A stretch of 64,000 nucleotides of DNA from CAZJYI01 sp964550025 (GTDB lineage: Bacteria > Verrucomicrobiota > Kiritimatiellia > UBA8416 > CAYOBW01). The stretch is taken from positions 1 through 64,000 of the forward strand of contig CAZJYI010000020.1 in assembly GCA_964550025.1 (NCBI GenBank), given 5' to 3'. The notes under the pieces are model-generated. The model worked only from the letters and a program-made list of their open reading frames with translations, made no database searches and was not told where the DNA came from. Below are positions 32,710 through 42,119 of this stretch, one piece after another; position 1 is the first letter of the stretch; each line of letters opens with the position of its first letter. The position numbers were made by a program, and so were the translations under genes.

Positions 32710-34455
32710 ATGATTGCAGAAGCTATAGCCGGCCTCTTCGGTGGGCGTCTGTCCGGGACCGCGAATCCGGACCGTTGGTTCGTCGATGCGCTCGGTGGAG
32801 GCATGACGTCATCGGGTGAGCGGATTAACGAGACGACTGCGCTTTCGTTTGCGGCGGTCAAAGCTGCCGTCACGGTCCTCGCCGAGACAATCGCTACGAT
32901 GCCGTTCGGGGTATTCCAACGATTACCCAACGGTGGCGTTCGACCCGCACCGGAACATCCGGTCCACGTACTGATTCACGACGAGCCGAACAAAGAAACG
33001 TCGTCTTACAATTGGCGTGAGACAATTCAAGGGCATCTAGGAACATGGGGTAACGGCTACGCAGAGATTGAACGTGCCCGCGACGGCCGAACACCCCTGG
33101 CACTTTGGCAGCGCTCGCCGAAGCCGTCTAGGACGAAGCCGTTTCGAGACGACTCTGGCCAGATCAAGTATGAACTCCGCGATGGCAAAGGTGGCCTGGA
33201 AGATATAGCGGATGCGGAGAACATGCTGCACGTTCCCGGGTTCGGGTTCGACGGGCTGATTGGCTATTCGCCGATCCGTCTTCTGCGCGAAGCTATCGGC
33301 GGTGGAAAGGGCGCCGAACGGTACGGTAACGAGGTGTTCAAGAATGACGGAGCCCAGCGTGGCGTGCTGACTATTCCCGGAGAACTGAGCGAAGAGGCGT
33401 ATGCACGGGCCAAGCTGGAATTCAACGACGACCGATCACAACACGGCCAACGCCACCGCATGTTGTTGCTTGAAGGCGGGGCGTCGTTTGCGGCGACGCA
33501 GATGGACCCGGCAACGGTTCAGATGATCGAGACTCGGCGATTCAGCATCGAGGAGATCGCCCGAGCCTACCGGATTACTCCGCACCTTCTCGGCGACTTG
33601 ACGCACGGGACATTCTCTAACGTTGTCGAGTTGGGCAAAGAATTCATCATGTACACGATGGCCTCGTGGATGGTGCGATGGGAGCAGGAGGTCAATCGCA
33701 AACTACTCGGCGACGGGTTCTTCGCGAAGTTCAACGCACGTAAGTTCTTGCAAGCCGATCACACGGCCCGCTCGAATTTCTACCTGAAGATGTTCCGAAT
33801 CGGTGCTCTGTCGGTTAACGACATTCGAGCGTTGGAAGACATGAACGACGTGGGCGAAGACGGCGACCAACGATTCGTCAGTCGTGACCTTGTACCACTC
33901 GGTCTTGCCGTGCAGGGGATCAGTGATCCGCAAGCACCGCGGGCCCGGGGCGACGAGAACCCAGAAGGAAGCCGGGAGGGCAGCAATAGCCGATTGGGCA
34001 ATAGCCGATTGGGCAATAGCCCTGACGCGATGCGATGGGACGGGCTCACGTCACAAGCCGCCCAACGTGTCGAACAGGCTGCGAATCGTGCGCTTGCCGA
34101 AGCGACCGGTCGAATGCTCACCAAAGAATCTAACGCTGCTCGACGAGCAGCCAAACACCCGAACAGCTTTATCGGCTGGCTCGATACGTGGTATCTGGCT
34201 CATACGGCAACCGTTGCGGACGCCGTTCGGCCGGCAATCGAAATGCGGCTTGCTATTTCGGATGACGTTATTCCGCCGGACGACGCAGCCCTAGAATTCG
34301 CTATGGGGCATACCGCAGAATCGCAGCGGCAATTACTAGAAGCGACAGACTGCAAACCAGACGAGCTAGTTGCCTCTGTGGAGGCGTGTACGTTGAAGTG
34401 GGGCGAGCGTGAACGATCGATCAGGAAAGGAAGCGATCATGGCAACGGTATGTGA
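32710..34455 (+). CDS. Portal protein (HK97 family), 581 aa
   Basis: ATG follows AGTAGGAGCCAGAAG. Conserved portal features: TALSFAAVKAAVTVLAETIA at the N-terminus, GNGYAEIERAR, and FSIEEIARAYRITPHLLGDL. Forms the dodecameric head vertex for DNA entry. A 15-bp tandem (NSRLG units at 33985-34020) extends the C-terminal tail. Confidence 0.9.
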   Translation: MIAEAIAGLFGGRLSGTANPDRWFVDALGGGMTSSGERINETTALSFAAVKAAVTVLAETIATMPFGVFQRLPNGGVRPAPEHPVHVLIHDEPNKETSSYNWRETIQGHLGTWGNGYAEIERARDGRTPLALWQRSPKPSRTKPFRDDSGQIKYELRDGKGGLEDIADAENMLHVPGFGFDGLIGYSPIRLLREAIGGGKGAERYGNEVFKNDGAQRGVLTIPGELSEEAYARAKLEFNDDRSQHGQRHRMLLLEGGASFAATQMDPATVQMIETRRFSIEEIARAYRITPHLLGDLTHGTFSNVVELGKEFIMYTMASWMVRWEQEVNRKLLGDGFFAKFNARKFLQADHTARSNFYLKMFRIGALSVNDIRALEDMNDVGEDGDQRFVSRDLVPLGLAVQGISDPQAPRARGDENPEGSREGSNSRLGNSRLGNSPDAMRWDGLTSQAAQRVEQAANRALAEATGRMLTKESNAARRAAKHPNSFIGWLDTWYLAHTATVADAVRPAIEMRLAISDDVIPPDDAALEFAMGHTAESQRQLLEATDCKPDELVASVEACTLKWGERERSIRKGSDHGNGM

Positions 34456-35467
34456 AGTTACCCCCGATGGCTCGGTACGGGGCGGCGTTCGTGAGATGCC
34501 GGCCGAATCAGAGTGGCACAGCCTGAAGGTCGCGGCGCGATTCATTGGCGTCGACCGCGAAGCGGCGGTGCTCCGCGGCATGATCGTGGCCCAAGAGGGG
34601 CCATTCAAGACGCCCGGCCGTGGCGAGTTTGACAAGGCTGCGCTACGGTCAATCATCAAAACGTTGAAGGCGGCCCCCAACGGGCTGAAGTCTCGCTTCA
34701 CTCATCCCGACATGAGTAACGATGGATTGGGGAAATTCCTTGGCCGGGTGAAGTCACCACGGATGGACAAGATTGCGGTTCGCGATTCGTTGGGCGAACG
34801 CAAGGACGACGAGATTTTCGTAGTACGGACTGATCTTCACTTGGCAGCCGTGAGCCTTGACGAGAATGCACCTTCCGGGGCGATCGGCAAGTACGTCATG
34901 GACCTCGCCGAAGAGGACCCCGACGCACTGAGCAGCAGTCTGGTCCTGAGCTACGAGGAGGAATTCCGGATCGACAAGAAGGGGCGGCCGATGGTTGACG
35001 ATTCTGGTGAGGTCCTGCCGCCCCTGTGGCGTCCGCTGAAGCTGCACGCCTCAGATATCGTCGATACGGGGGACGCCGTAGACGGACTGCTGGCGGCCTC
35101 TGGCGTCGACTTCGCGGGACTGCCCGACGCGGCCGTACGGCAGGGTGCGGCCCTACTGGACAAGGTCTTCGCCGGGCAACCGAGGGAAGTTGTCGAAGCT
35201 CGACTGACGGCGTTTCGCGACCGGTATCTGGCGAGGCGATACGGCCCGGTCAACGGGCCTGAGCCAAAGTGTCCACCTTGCGCCAGGGGTGCTGACAACA
35301 GGATTTCTTTGCCGGGCCACGAGCCCCAGCTTACCGGTATTACCGAAGTCCCTGACACCGAGACGTCAACCGAGGACTACGACCCGGAAACCGACCGCGA
35401 CAGGGTCGGGCGACGTCTACGGCTACGGGGGATTCTCCCCATGAGGAGCGGGAAGGAAAACGAATAA
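34439..35467 (+). CDS. Probable prohead protease / head maturation protein, 342 aa
   Basis: ATG 34439 follows AGGAAAGGAAGCGATC. Placed between portal and capsid as expected. Residues about 75-175 (LKSRFTHPDM then DALSSSLVLSYEEEF) contain a His and a Ser in positions reminiscent of S78-type maturation proteases. No firm family match by eye. Confidence 0.6.
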   Translation: MATVCEVTPDGSVRGGVREMPAESEWHSLKVAARFIGVDREAAVLRGMIVAQEGPFKTPGRGEFDKAALRSIIKTLKAAPNGLKSRFTHPDMSNDGLGKFLGRVKSPRMDKIAVRDSLGERKDDEIFVVRTDLHLAAVSLDENAPSGAIGKYVMDLAEEDPDALSSSLVLSYEEEFRIDKKGRPMVDDSGEVLPPLWRPLKLHASDIVDTGDAVDGLLAASGVDFAGLPDAAVRQGAALLDKVFAGQPREVVEARLTAFRDRYLARRYGPVNGPEPKCPPCARGADNRISLPGHEPQLTGITEVPDTETSTEDYDPETDRDRVGRRLRLRGILPMRSGKENE

Positions 35468-35646
35468 AGCCCGGTCGTTGGAAGGCAAGGAAGCGAGCGA
35501 TTGCCAAACGGCGCCACCGGAAAGGACGCAATCGCCGGACTAGCCAGAATGCTTGATCTGGTCTAGGATAGGAATCAGACAAACCAAGCCGGCGTGAATT
35601 GGGTCAGCCGTAGCTGCCTCAACCACGTTGGAACGACGGAAAGATC

Positions 35647-35711
35647 ACGCCGTTGCGTGTGCAGCCGTCTGGCAAGAACCACACTTGCCAGGACCGCATA
35701 CGCAACGGCGT
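35647..35711 (+). terminator. Long hairpin upstream of the capsid gene
   Basis: Within the 278-bp gap 35468-35745, a 16-bp stem (ACGCCGTTGCGTGTGC with GCATACGCAACGGCGT, one G-U) encloses an 8-bp stem (CTGGCAAG/CTTGCCAG). TTTCC follows rather than a pure T-run. It may be an RNase III-type processing or mRNA-stabilising hairpin that raises capsid expression. Confidence 0.55.
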
Positions 35712-35745
35712 TTCCTTTGGTCCTGGCTTAACGAGGACCGAAGGA

Positions 35746-37137
35746 ATGAAGAAAGAACTCCTGCAAAAGCTAAACGCCGCCCAGGACGAACTGAGCGGCA
35801 TCGTGGACACGCCCGACGGCGAAGATCCGCAACCGCTGAGCGATGAGCAGCGGACCCGCTGCAACGAACTCGAAGCGTCGTGTGCCGATCTGGAATCTCA
35901 GATCGACGCACTGGACGCTGATGAGGAACTCCGCAAAAAGGCCGCCGCCCGTCGTGAACGGCTTGCTGTCACCAGTGCTGGCCGTGCGTCGTCTCCTGCT
36001 GTCCCTCGTCAGAGCACAGCCATTGGCGACGATGACGAGGCTCTCTCGCGAGAGAGGAAGCGACTCGATGCCCGCCACGCCGGACGGCTCCGATCGTTCA
36101 AAGGCGCCCAGGCGAAGCTGGACGCGTACCGTTCAGGCATGTTTCTGCTGGCTATCGCCGGCGGTGGGGAGTTGGGCATGACCGGCAAAGCCATTGACTA
36201 TTGCCGTACCCACGGCCTAGCGATGGGAACCGGCGACAACAACCTCGGCGGGTTTCTTGTACCGACCGAATTCGAGACGGCGGTAATCGACCTGCGTGAA
36301 GAGTACGGTCGGTTTCGACAGAACGCCAAGATTGTCCCGATGGCATCGGACACTATGAGCGTGCCGCGGCGTGCATCCGGTCTGACGGCGTATTACTTGA
36401 CGGACAATCAGGAAATTACGGCGTCCGACAAGGGCTGGAGCCAAGTGATGTTGGTCGCGAAGAAGCTGGCCGTTCTGTCCAAGTACAGTTCCGAGCTCTC
36501 CGAAGATTCCGTGATCGACTTGGCCGACAACTTGGCCGACGAGATCGCCTACACGTTCGCCTTGGAGGAAGACCAAGCTGGATTCCTCGGCGACGGTACG
36601 TCGACCTACGGTGGGATTTCCGGGCTGATTACCGAATGTACGACGGCAACCGCAACCACTGTGGATTCCGACACGGGCAATACGACATTCGGCACGCTCG
36701 ACTTGGCCGATTTCCACAACATGGTGGGGACGCTGCCCGAGTACGCTGCGGCGCGTGCCAAGTGGTACATCAGCCGTGCGGGATTCGCTGCGTCGATGGC
36801 TCGCCTGATGGAAGCGGCCGGAGGTAACACCGCGGAGATGATCGCCGGAGCGACGCCGATGAGTTTCCTTGGTGCTCCGGTCATCATTTCTCAGGTGATG
36901 AACAGCACGCTTTCCGACAACGCGTCGGCGGCCGGCGCCTGTTACTTCGGCGATCTGCAACTCGCCGCCACGATGGGCGACCGGCGTGGCATTGCAATGA
37001 GCACGAGCGTCGATCGTTACTTCGAGTTCGATCAACTCGCGATTCGCGGTACCCAGCGATACGACATCAACGTGCACGACGTTGGTGATACGTCCAACGC
37101 TGGCGCGATGGTCATGCTGACGTTCGCCGCTTCGTAG
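35746..37137 (+). CDS. Major capsid protein (HK97 fold), 463 aa
   Basis: ATG 35746 follows GGACCGAAGGA. Residues 1-75 form a scaffold-like delta domain coiled coil. Residues from about 165 (GGFLVPTEFETAVIDLREEYG) match the HK97 major capsid family, with LGDGTSTYGGISGL in the A-domain. Cleavage after the delta domain by the upstream protease is likely. Confidence 0.9.
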   Translation: MKKELLQKLNAAQDELSGIVDTPDGEDPQPLSDEQRTRCNELEASCADLESQIDALDADEELRKKAAARRERLAVTSAGRASSPAVPRQSTAIGDDDEALSRERKRLDARHAGRLRSFKGAQAKLDAYRSGMFLLAIAGGGELGMTGKAIDYCRTHGLAMGTGDNNLGGFLVPTEFETAVIDLREEYGRFRQNAKIVPMASDTMSVPRRASGLTAYYLTDNQEITASDKGWSQVMLVAKKLAVLSKYSSELSEDSVIDLADNLADEIAYTFALEEDQAGFLGDGTSTYGGISGLITECTTATATTVDSDTGNTTFGTLDLADFHNMVGTLPEYAAARAKWYISRAGFAASMARLMEAAGGNTAEMIAGATPMSFLGAPVIISQVMNSTLSDNASAAGACYFGDLQLAATMGDRRGIAMSTSVDRYFEFDQLAIRGTQRYDINVHDVGDTSNAGAMVMLTFAAS

Positions 37138-37152
37138 CGGTCGGTCACATAA

Positions 37153-37177
37153 CCCGGCCGGCATCGTGCCGGTCGGG
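37153..37177 (+). terminator. 11-bp hairpin after the capsid gene
   Basis: CCCGGCCGGCA and TGCCGGTCGGG pair around TCG, one G-U. No T-run; may mark the capsid mRNA 3' end. Confidence 0.45.
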
Positions 37178-37206
37178 TAACTCCTCACCACAAACAGGAC
37201 AACAAA

Positions 37207-37662
37207 ATGATTCCTGCACAGAACGCCAAATACTTGCTCACCCTGGCGCCCGCCGCGATCAGCAAGGATACCGAAGAATCGCCGACCGAAATCGATACGT
37301 TGGGTTGGGAGTACGCAGAGATTGCGGTTCTCGTCGGCGCGACGGACATCGAGGTAGATACGCTTGCCGTGACGGAGTCGGATACCGCCGGTTCCGGACA
37401 CGCCAACGTTACCGGTCTGGTTTACGGCACGTCGACCAACATCGCGGGGAGCACGTCGTCGAAGCCGGCTGCGGGTGACGACAACACGGTCTTCAAGTTC
37501 GAGGTCGATCTGAAGGGCCGCAAACGATACTTGAACGTGGCCATGACCACCGGTGACGGCACAAGTGGCACCTATCGTGCGATTGTCACGCGGCTGTCGC
37601 GTGCTCATGAGGCACCCATTACGGCAACCGCTGCCGGTTGTGCTGATATCCTACGCGTCTAA
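37207..37662 (+). CDS. Probable capsid decoration / head accessory protein, 151 aa
   Basis: ATG follows CAGGACAACAAA. Beta-rich, with no helices visible; sits immediately after the capsid gene, as decoration proteins do. No sequence signature recognised. Confidence 0.65.
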   Translation: MIPAQNAKYLLTLAPAAISKDTEESPTEIDTLGWEYAEIAVLVGATDIEVDTLAVTESDTAGSGHANVTGLVYGTSTNIAGSTSSKPAAGDDNTVFKFEVDLKGRKRYLNVAMTTGDGTSGTYRAIVTRLSRAHEAPITATAAGCADILRV

Positions 37663-37676
37663 CCGCGCGGGGGTCC

Positions 37677-37708
37677 GTGCCCGGCTGTGATTCCGGCCGG
37701 GTGCGGTT
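37677..37708 (+). terminator. Intrinsic-terminator-like hairpin
   Basis: GTGCCCGGC and GCCGGGTGC pair (two G-U) around a 10-nt loop, then GGTTTT. It would separate capsid genes from the sugar gene that follows. Confidence 0.5.
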
Positions 37709-37725
37709 TTGCTTGGAGGATTGCC

Positions 37726-38406
37726 GTGGAAGTGCTGTGTATCATTCCTGCGCGTGGAGGCTCCGAGGGGATTCCCCGCAAGAACCTCATCGCAGTCGGC
37801 GGTATACCGCTGATCGGCAGGGCTGTCGTCACGGCACGATTGTCGAAGGCGATTGCGCGGGTAGTCGTCTCGACAGAAGACAAGGAGATTGCCAACGTTG
37901 CCGTGAAGTACGGGGCTGACGTTCTCGCCAGGCCCGAGTGCCTTGCCGGCAATGAGGTGCGTACGTGGCCCGTACTCCGGCACGCATTGGACAAGCTCAG
38001 CGAGCAGGGCTACGACCCCGACGTATTGGTGTGCATGCAATGCACGTCGCCTTTCACGGCTGCTGAGGACCTGGACGGGTTGGTTGACACCATGCTGTCG
38101 ACAGATTCACAGTCGGCTATGACGGTAGTACCGGACCACGGTTACCAATGGGCGATCGACGCCAGTGGGCAGCCGAAGTTGATTCTGCCCGAAGGCTACA
38201 CCCGCGGCCGGCGACAGGACAATCCGCCGCGGTACCGAGAAACCGGCGCGGCGTACGCGATGATCGTTCCCGCCCCAGTAGAGACGCGGCCGTTATTCTC
38301 CGGCAAGCTTGTGCTCTACGTGCAGCCGGAGGAAAGATCGCTGGAAATCGATGACCCCCTGGACTTACAGAAGGCGGAAGCATGGCTGCCGTTCGCGAAT
38401 GGATAG
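37726..38406 (+). CDS. CMP-nonulosonate/Kdo-type cytidylyltransferase, 226 aa
   Basis: GTG 37726 follows TTGGAGGATTGCC. The N-terminus IIPARGGSEGIPRKNL is the nucleotide-binding signature of acylneuraminate cytidylyltransferases (NeuA/PseF/KdsB-like). Later residues VLVCMQCTSPFTAAEDLDG and ETGAAYAM also fit. It would activate a sialic-, pseudaminic- or related acid as a CMP sugar. Its place in the head operon points to glycosylation of the virion or of host surface during infection. Confidence 0.8.
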   Translation: MEVLCIIPARGGSEGIPRKNLIAVGGIPLIGRAVVTARLSKAIARVVVSTEDKEIANVAVKYGADVLARPECLAGNEVRTWPVLRHALDKLSEQGYDPDVLVCMQCTSPFTAAEDLDGLVDTMLSTDSQSAMTVVPDHGYQWAIDASGQPKLILPEGYTRGRRQDNPPRYRETGAAYAMIVPAPVETRPLFSGKLVLYVQPEERSLEIDDPLDLQKAEAWLPFANG

Positions 38407-39014
38407 TGGTTGGCGCTGGCCCGTCCGCAGGGCTTTGGGCGACCGGTCTATTGCTGGAATGTCCAGAGGCCACGACGATCGCTGGGAACGGCGGAATCCG
38501 TTTCGCTGAGAAGCCGGACTACTTTTTCGTTTACGATATGCATGCTTGCAGGGAGTACCATGACGCAAGCCGCGAGCTTCAGTGTCGCGGAACGAAGATG
38601 GTAACGCTGAAGCGCAAGCAGGACGCGATGCGAAACCGAGGTGTCGACCATTACGACGCCTTCATAGAGACGGTACGACACCGCAAGGCGACTGAATTTG
38701 TTTCCGGCGAGTATTCGCCGATGAACTACACCGGCCTCTACTGCTTGCAATTCGCGGTGAACAACGGAGCCGAACGGGTGCTAGCTACTGGGCTGGACGG
38801 ATACAAGCAACACGCGGAGAACTACGCCGATAGGGACAAGCCGCAGATCGGCGGCAACTGCCAGAAACGCACACGGTATATCGAGCAGTGTACGCAGGCG
38901 ATTGTGACGGCGTGTCCTGACGTAGAGTTTGTTTTCTACGGCCCTTTACGCTACGAACTGACCGGGGCCAACGTCAAGGTGGTGGAGGGAATCAAATGCG
39001 AATCAAGATGCTGA
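38382..39014 (+). CDS. GT42/DUF115-like protein, possible nonulosonate transferase, 210 aa
   Basis: ATG overlaps the synthetase gene by 25 nt, so the two are coupled. Begins WIVVGAGPSAG, and residues about 115-150 (FVSGEYSPMNYTGLYCLQFAVNNG then LATGLDGYK) resemble the conserved blocks of Cst-type (GT42) sialyltransferases and the related DUF115/MAF proteins that use CMP-nonulosonates. Function inferred from motif and pairing. Confidence 0.6.
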   Translation: MAAVREWIVVGAGPSAGLWATGLLLECPEATTIAGNGGIRFAEKPDYFFVYDMHACREYHDASRELQCRGTKMVTLKRKQDAMRNRGVDHYDAFIETVRHRKATEFVSGEYSPMNYTGLYCLQFAVNNGAERVLATGLDGYKQHAENYADRDKPQIGGNCQKRTRYIEQCTQAIVTACPDVEFVFYGPLRYELTGANVKVVEGIKCESRC

Positions 39015-39226
39015 AGGGGTTCCGAGCACTGAAGCCCGGGCAAGTCTACACGGTAGAAGACGGCGCCGCCAATATCTGGATTCACGGCGGCCGGGCCGTA
39101 GAGGTCGACGGCAACGACCGTCCATTGGGCGTCAAGCAATCAAACATGGTACCGCCTAAGCGCGTTGATGTGGTCACGAAACCACGCAAGCGCAAGGGCT
39201 CCAAGCGAAAGGTATCCACGGCATGA
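38996..39226 (+). CDS. Small basic protein, 76 aa
   Basis: ATG follows GTGGAGGGAATCAA. A short beta fold (GFRALKPGQVYTVEDG) then a lysine/arginine-rich tail. Common type of small protein in phage head operons. Stop overlaps the next ATG. Confidence 0.6.
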   Translation: MRIKMLKGFRALKPGQVYTVEDGAANIWIHGGRAVEVDGNDRPLGVKQSNMVPPKRVDVVTKPRKRKGSKRKVSTA

Positions 39227-39657
39227 CAAGGCCAGAGAACAAAGTCTACGACCAGCGGCTATTGCTGCATGCGTCGGGAGCGGAGACGGCTACCGGCAAC
39301 GGCACTATCGATGACGGCCAACTCCCCGGACGGATCGATGCGCTCGCCGCAGTGTTGGATATCACGGCAGACGAACAAGCGGCAGATGATACATTCGACT
39401 GTTTCGTGCAGACGAAGCTCGACGGCACAAACTGGCTCGACGTGATTCACTTCGAGCAGCACCTCGGCAACGCGGGCGCTGCGCGGTACGTGGCCAAGAT
39501 CGTGGCCCCCGGTGCGGTAGGTGCATTCGACGTGAGCGACACGCTTGCTTCGGGCTCCGTGCGTCACTTGCTGGGAACTGTGTGGCGGTGTCGCTGGGTA
39601 ATCGTTAATGGCACCGCGGCGGAGTTCACGTTCACGGTGACAATCATTCCGCAGTAG
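39223..39657 (+). CDS. Probable virion protein, 144 aa
   Basis: ATGA overlap. All-beta composition (DCFVQTKLDGTNWLDVIHF, FTFTVTIIPQ). Likely a decoration or head-fibre protein by position. Family not recognised. Confidence 0.6.
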   Translation: MTRPENKVYDQRLLLHASGAETATGNGTIDDGQLPGRIDALAAVLDITADEQAADDTFDCFVQTKLDGTNWLDVIHFEQHLGNAGAARYVAKIVAPGAVGAFDVSDTLASGSVRHLLGTVWRCRWVIVNGTAAEFTFTVTIIPQ

Positions 39658-39731
39658 GACAGACCGTGGCAGACCAGAACCTAACTCGACTTCTACATCG
39701 GAATTCATGAATACGACGACGACGTAGTCTA

Positions 39732-40328
39732 ATGAAACAAACACTCGCCGCAGCCCCACTTTTCGAACCGGTCCTGTTGGCTGAACTGCTGCGCCATGTG
39801 CGTGTAGCTGGTGACAGCGGAGATCGAGACACCGAATTGCAGGCCTACCAGAAGGTAGCCCGGGTAGCCGTCGAGGATCGTACGTGGCGAGCGCTCATCA
39901 ATCAGACGTGGGACTTCTACTACGACAGCTTCACTAGCCCGATCTACCTGCCGAGGCCGCCCGTCTCGTCGATCACCTATTTCAAATACTACGATACCAG
40001 CGACACGCTCCAGACACTTTCAACCGACGTATACGAATTGGGCGAGGTGTGGGGCGTGGGCACCGCGAGGTTGAAGCATGACCAAACTTGGCCTGCTGAC
40101 TTCCGCGGGCACACGGATGATATCGTGATTCGGTGCGTCTGTGGATATGGGGCCGCCGGTGCAAGTGTACCCGAGGGGCTGCGTCATGCGATCAAGATGA
40201 TGGTTGCCGATATGTGGGAATTCCCGGAAACGGTTGTCAATGGTTCTGCCACGAAGCTTCCGACGGATAACGCGACCATGGCCCTGTTAGCCCCGTACAA
40301 GGTGCGACTTACTAGGACGGGGGAATGA
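39732..40328 (+). CDS. Head-tail connector (gp6/phiE125 gp8-like), 198 aa
   Basis: Pattern ELLRHVRVAGDSGDRDTELQAYQKVARVAVEDRTWRALI is typical of phage head-tail connector proteins that extend the portal. Followed by closure and tail-completion genes in canonical order. The SD is weak. Confidence 0.8.
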   Translation: MKQTLAAAPLFEPVLLAELLRHVRVAGDSGDRDTELQAYQKVARVAVEDRTWRALINQTWDFYYDSFTSPIYLPRPPVSSITYFKYYDTSDTLQTLSTDVYELGEVWGVGTARLKHDQTWPADFRGHTDDIVIRCVCGYGAAGASVPEGLRHAIKMMVADMWEFPETVVNGSATKLPTDNATMALLAPYKVRLTRTGE

Positions 40329-40657
40329 TGGTCCACCGGATAGGAGAACGACGACACGCCGTTACGATTGAACAGCCGACGGCAAGCAACCCGGACGCGT
40401 ATAGCGAACGGACTACGTCCTGGTCGAACTACGCGACGGGCGTATGGGCGGGGATCGATTCACAGGGAAGCCGAGAGGTCGAGCGGGCACAGCAGACAAG
40501 GGAAGAAGTAACCCACGTCGTGAAGATCGAATACGATAGCGGGGTGACGGTGGATATGCGAATCAAGTTTGGGTCACGGTACCTGGATATTGCCGGAGTC
40601 CAGAACACGGACGAGCGCGACCGGGAATTGGTCTTAGCCTGCGTGGAGCAAGAGTAG
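40325..40657 (+). CDS. Head closure / head-tail adaptor, 110 aa
   Basis: ATGA overlap. Begins IGERRHAVTIEQPT with VWAGIDSQGSREVERA and RYLDIAGVQN, the SPP1 gp16-like head-tail joining family. It seals the portal channel. Confidence 0.8.
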   Translation: MMVHRIGERRHAVTIEQPTASNPDAYSERTTSWSNYATGVWAGIDSQGSREVERAQQTREEVTHVVKIEYDSGVTVDMRIKFGSRYLDIAGVQNTDERDRELVLACVEQE

Positions 40658-41266
40658 ATGGCCGTCACGTCAACAATGTCGGGTGGTGCACGGATTCGCT
40701 TGTCCGGCGACAAGAAACTGATGGCCATGTTCGCTCGGCTACCGAAGTTCGTGCGAGCAAGGGTACTTCGGCCGGCGCTGATGAAAGGCGCTTCGCCGAT
40801 CCTGGCGGCCGCCCGATCGGCTGCGCCGGTCGGCGAGACCGGGCTATTGAAAAAGAGCATCAAGGCACGCGCCGCGAAACGGAAGGCCAGGGATACGCGC
40901 CTTGTGGTAATCGGGCCAACGCATATGAAACGGACTTTCCGGCGAACCAAAGCCGGCAAACTCCGCGGCGTCGGGAAAAAGTCAATCGCCAAGTTTAAGG
41001 CGGAAGGGGCGACATTGGTACACGTCGACCCCGGCAACTACGGGCACCTTGTCGAGCGTGGCCGTGTGGCGGTTACGCCGACGGAGAAACGAATCATGCG
41101 GACACCGGAGGGCGTGTTTATCGGCAAACGCGCCAGGGCGGTTCCGGCGAGGCCATTCATGCGGCCGGCGTTCCAACAGAGCGGGCGAGCGTTTCGATTG
41201 ATAACCGAACGGCTCAAAAAGAACATCAAAGAGGAAGCCGCCAAGTTTCGGCGGCGACGCGGATAA
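40658..41266 (+). CDS. HK97 gp10-like tail completion protein, 202 aa
   Basis: Starts just after the previous stop. VRARVLRPALMKGASPILAAARSAAPVGETGLLKKSI is the gp10 family signature. The longer-than-usual C-terminus is very basic. Confidence 0.85.
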   Translation: MAVTSTMSGGARIRLSGDKKLMAMFARLPKFVRARVLRPALMKGASPILAAARSAAPVGETGLLKKSIKARAAKRKARDTRLVVIGPTHMKRTFRRTKAGKLRGVGKKSIAKFKAEGATLVHVDPGNYGHLVERGRVAVTPTEKRIMRTPEGVFIGKRARAVPARPFMRPAFQQSGRAFRLITERLKKNIKEEAAKFRRRRG

Positions 41267-41679
41267 TGCCCGAGCGTCGAATGGTAGTGAAGCTGAAAGC
41301 AACGAGTGCCGTCACGGACTTGATCGGCACCGGGAACGATGCACGTATATATCCGATCGGGCGCTATCAGGGAACAGCGTTGCCGGCCATCACCTATCAG
41401 CGTGTCGCCACCACACCGATCAACCATTCGACCGGACAAGTCGATACGGAGTTCTGCACGGTGCAGGTGAACTGCTTCGGTGCAACGTACACTGCCGCGA
41501 AGGGACTGGCGGCTGCTGTAGCTACAGCATTGAAGGGTTGGACGGACGATACGGAGTCGCCCGATATCGGAATGTGCCACAAGCACGGGGAATCGGATCT
41601 ACCGCAAGCAACCCCGCAGGGACAAGAGGGGCCGGATGTAGAAGCCGTGACAATGGACTTCTTCATTCAGTACACCTAA
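41266..41679 (+). CDS. DUF3168 tail terminator-like protein, 137 aa
   Basis: TAATG overlap. Pattern RIYPIGRYQGTALPAITYQRV and a C-terminal AVTMDFFIQYT fit DUF3168 tail-completion proteins that cap the tail tube. Confidence 0.8.
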   Translation: MPERRMVVKLKATSAVTDLIGTGNDARIYPIGRYQGTALPAITYQRVATTPINHSTGQVDTEFCTVQVNCFGATYTAAKGLAAAVATALKGWTDDTESPDIGMCHKHGESDLPQATPQGQEGPDVEAVTMDFFIQYT

Positions 41680-41694
41680 CACGGAGAAAGACCA

Positions 41695-42087
41695 ATGGCC
41701 GACAATGGCTTCAATGGCTTGACCGCCACGTGGAACCCCGAGGGTGATAACACCGCAGCTACTCTCGGGACGATTACGAACCTGTCGGACGAAGGCACGG
41801 CCGCGGAAATCGACGTTACCGGTTCGTCTGATTCAACGCACGTGTTTGAATCCGGATTGCCCGATAGCACGACGACAGTCGATCTGGCCGGCGTCCCTGC
41901 CAACGAAAGCGATGACTCAACGAATATCGCTGTCGGCGACAAGGGCGCGCTGGCTGTAGAATGGGCAGACGACGGCACAGAGGGCACGCTATCCGACCCG
42001 GCGGCCATCACGGGGTTGTCGATCAGCGGTTCGGTCGACCAACCGATCACAAGTTCCCTGACTTTCCGGCCAAGCGTGGCGACGTAA
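41695..42087 (+). CDS. Major tail tube-like protein A, 130 aa
   Basis: ATG follows CGGAGAAAGACCA. Small beta protein in the tube-protein position. It shares a GTAAEIDVTGSSDS block with the next gene and looks like one of two tandem paralogues. Short for a tube protein. Confidence 0.65.
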   Translation: MADNGFNGLTATWNPEGDNTAATLGTITNLSDEGTAAEIDVTGSSDSTHVFESGLPDSTTTVDLAGVPANESDDSTNIAVGDKGALAVEWADDGTEGTLSDPAAITGLSISGSVDQPITSSLTFRPSVAT

Positions 42088-42119
42088 CGCACGGCGACAA
42101 CTGAACAGGAGCCAATACC

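Noticed and set aside
36217..37608. 463-aa open frame on the minus strand
   Set aside because: Exact antisense of the capsid and accessory genes; open only because of GC-rich codon use. Arg/His-rich composition and no SD.
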